From positions 1 through 6,542 of the forward strand of contig JAENXG010000137.1 in the NCBI GenBank assembly GCA_016649675.1: a stretch of DNA of 6,542 nt, given 5' to 3'. The DNA is from Methyloceanibacter sp. (lineage in GTDB: Bacteria > Pseudomonadota > Alphaproteobacteria > Rhizobiales > Methyloligellaceae). A program made the translations under genes and the position numbers. This document shows, piece by piece, positions 5,905-6,542 of the stretch (positions are counted from its first letter, which is position 1; each line of letters opens with the position of its first letter). The notes under the pieces are model-generated. The model made no database searches. It worked only from the letters and a program-made list of their open reading frames with translations, and had not been told where the DNA came from.

Positions 5905-6376
5905 GCTCTTCCGAGCGTTGCCCTGAGCTCGCCTCAGCCGCGCGCTTGGCCTCGATTTGGGCAATGGCGTTCTCCACCGCATCGAACACGAGGAGCGTCG
6001 AGGCATGGCGGGCTTTATAGCTCCGCACGGGCTCGAGCATGGCGAGGTCGCCCCACTTGCCTTGCGGCGGTGGCCCACCCTCTTTCAACATCTTGCGCAT
6101 CGCCGCGCCGACCGCCCGCAACTCTTCAGCATTTGCGCCGATGATTTCGCGGCCCATCACCGAAGCCGCCGACTGCCCGAGGAGACAAGCCTTCACGCTC
6201 TGGCCATAGTCGCTGACCACGTCGCCCTCCATGGCGAGGTCGACCGTCACGGTGCTGCCGCACAGCTTCGAATGAGCCGTGGCCGTGGCTTGCGGCACAG
6301 CAAGCCTCGCCGTCCGCGGGATGGCGGCGGCAAGCTCGAGGATGCGCTGGCTGTAAATGTCGTCGGGTAATGTCAT
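5897..6376 (-). CDS. Iron-sulfur cluster assembly scaffold protein, IscU/NifU-N-like
   Basis: This 159-aa cytoplasmic protein has the IscU/SufU/NifU N-terminal fold, the family on which Fe-S clusters are built. Conserved positions are Cys39 in KLCGSTVTVDLAM (the first ligand region, normally C-G-D or similar) and Cys64 in VKACLLGQSAASVMG (62-75), the helix carrying the second ligand. The third site, EPVRSYKARHASTLL (115-129), has His124 where IscU and SufU have Cys. The Asp that normally follows the first Cys-Gly is also absent (CGSTV). These changes suggest a divergent subgroup that may hold clusters differently or play an accessory role. The ATG at 6376 is the first start after an in-frame TGA four codons upstream; its Shine-Dalgarno is poor. 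It is the first gene of a minus-strand cluster with yidD and thrS and overlaps yidD by 8 nt. Confidence 0.85.
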   Translation of the reverse strand: MTLPDDIYSQRILELAAAIPRTARLAVPQATATAHSKLCGSTVTVDLAMEGDVVSDYGQSVKACLLGQSAASVMGREIIGANAEELRAVGAAMRKMLKEGGPPPQGKWGDLAMLEPVRSYKARHASTLLVFDAVENAIAQIEAKRAAEASSGQRSEEHV

Positions 6377-6542
6377 GTTGTCGTGTCAGGCTCGCCTTGC
6401 AGCGGGAAATCACCCATTATATATGCAGCCGGGTGCGAGGATGAGAGGGGCGCGGGGGCAAGAAGTACCGCGTCCGGTGGGTTGACGAGCCGGCTATACT
6501 ATCCCAATTGAACGGCCGACGGGCCTATGCGTTGAGCCAGAC
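6377..6542. other. Non-coding region at the right edge
   Basis: No plausible gene was found here on either strand; plus-strand ATGs at 6423 and 6527 meet stops after 20 and 2 codons. The region holds the minus-strand TATAAT at 6416-6421. An isolated TATACT at 6495-6500 and TTGACG at 6482-6487 on the plus strand are too close together to form one promoter. Beyond the edge there may be a divergent plus-strand gene or an upstream minus-strand gene; the window does not show which. Confidence 0.5.
6416..6421 (-). promoter_or_regulatory. Candidate -10 element for the scaffold-yidD-thrS cluster
   Basis: The minus strand reads a perfect TATAAT within an A/T-rich island (TATATAATGG) in otherwise GC-rich DNA. 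It lies 39 nt upstream of the scaffold ATG, giving a leader of about 33 nt. No good -35 is seen at 16-18 nt, so an activator or a relaxed alphaproteobacterial -35 may be involved. Confidence 0.45.

Noticed and set aside
5905..6078. Upstream extension of the yidD frame by 58 codons
   Set aside because: It lies wholly inside the scaffold gene in another frame and encodes a Ser/Arg/Pro-rich sequence without YidD similarity. The family N-terminus fits ATG 5904.
6482..6500. TTGACG and TATACT on the plus strand as a promoter for a gene beyond the right edge
   Set aside because: The two hexamers are only 7 nt apart, so they cannot serve the same promoter, and no start codon of a long frame follows within the window.

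Overview
The window looks like chromosomal DNA from a high-GC alphaproteobacterium, most likely of the order Hyphomicrobiales (Rhizobiales). The support is the strong G/C bias at third codon positions and the protein flavour: a YidD with the CRHLPSCSDY form, an alphaproteobacterial IscU-like protein with RHASTLL at the third ligand site, and a VWA protein with an Ala/Pro-rich linker. No mobile element, rRNA, tRNA or CRISPR array was found. All genes have similar composition, and nothing points to recent transfer.

Layout. (1) Positions 1-78 hold the last 25 codons of an unidentified plus-strand gene. (2) A minus-strand pair of flavoenzyme genes follows: a YdjA-like nitroreductase (1305 down to 733) and a split-barrel flavin reductase (693 down to 106). 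They are 39 nt apart and probably co-transcribed. (3) A 178-bp divergent promoter region separates them from a plus-strand gene (1484-3517) for an exported von Willebrand factor A (VWA) protein of 677 aa. (4) Converging on that gene, with only 14 nt between the stop codons, is a minus-strand cluster. Read 5'->3' it encodes an IscU/NifU-N-like scaffold protein (6376-5897), YidD (5904-5545, overlapping the previous gene by 8 nt) and threonyl-tRNA synthetase ThrS (5475-3532). (5) Positions 6377-6542 are non-coding and carry a perfect TATAAT on the minus strand, a good candidate promoter for the cluster.

The minus-strand cluster combines Fe-S assembly, membrane-protein insertion and tRNA charging, all housekeeping functions. 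ThrS is complete, with all catalytic, zinc-binding and editing residues in place.

Two points stand out. The thrS leader contains a perfect 6-bp hairpin just upstream of the Shine-Dalgarno sequence; its loop, CUGGUA, resembles the anticodon loop of tRNA-Thr(GGU). This invites comparison with the autoregulatory thrS operator of E. coli. The VWA protein has an otherwise recognisable metal-binding (MIDAS) site in which the expected Thr is Ala, followed by a long linker and three regularly spaced repeats of about 86 residues. Most of the window is ordinary core genome, and I see no convincing evidence of a wholly new system.
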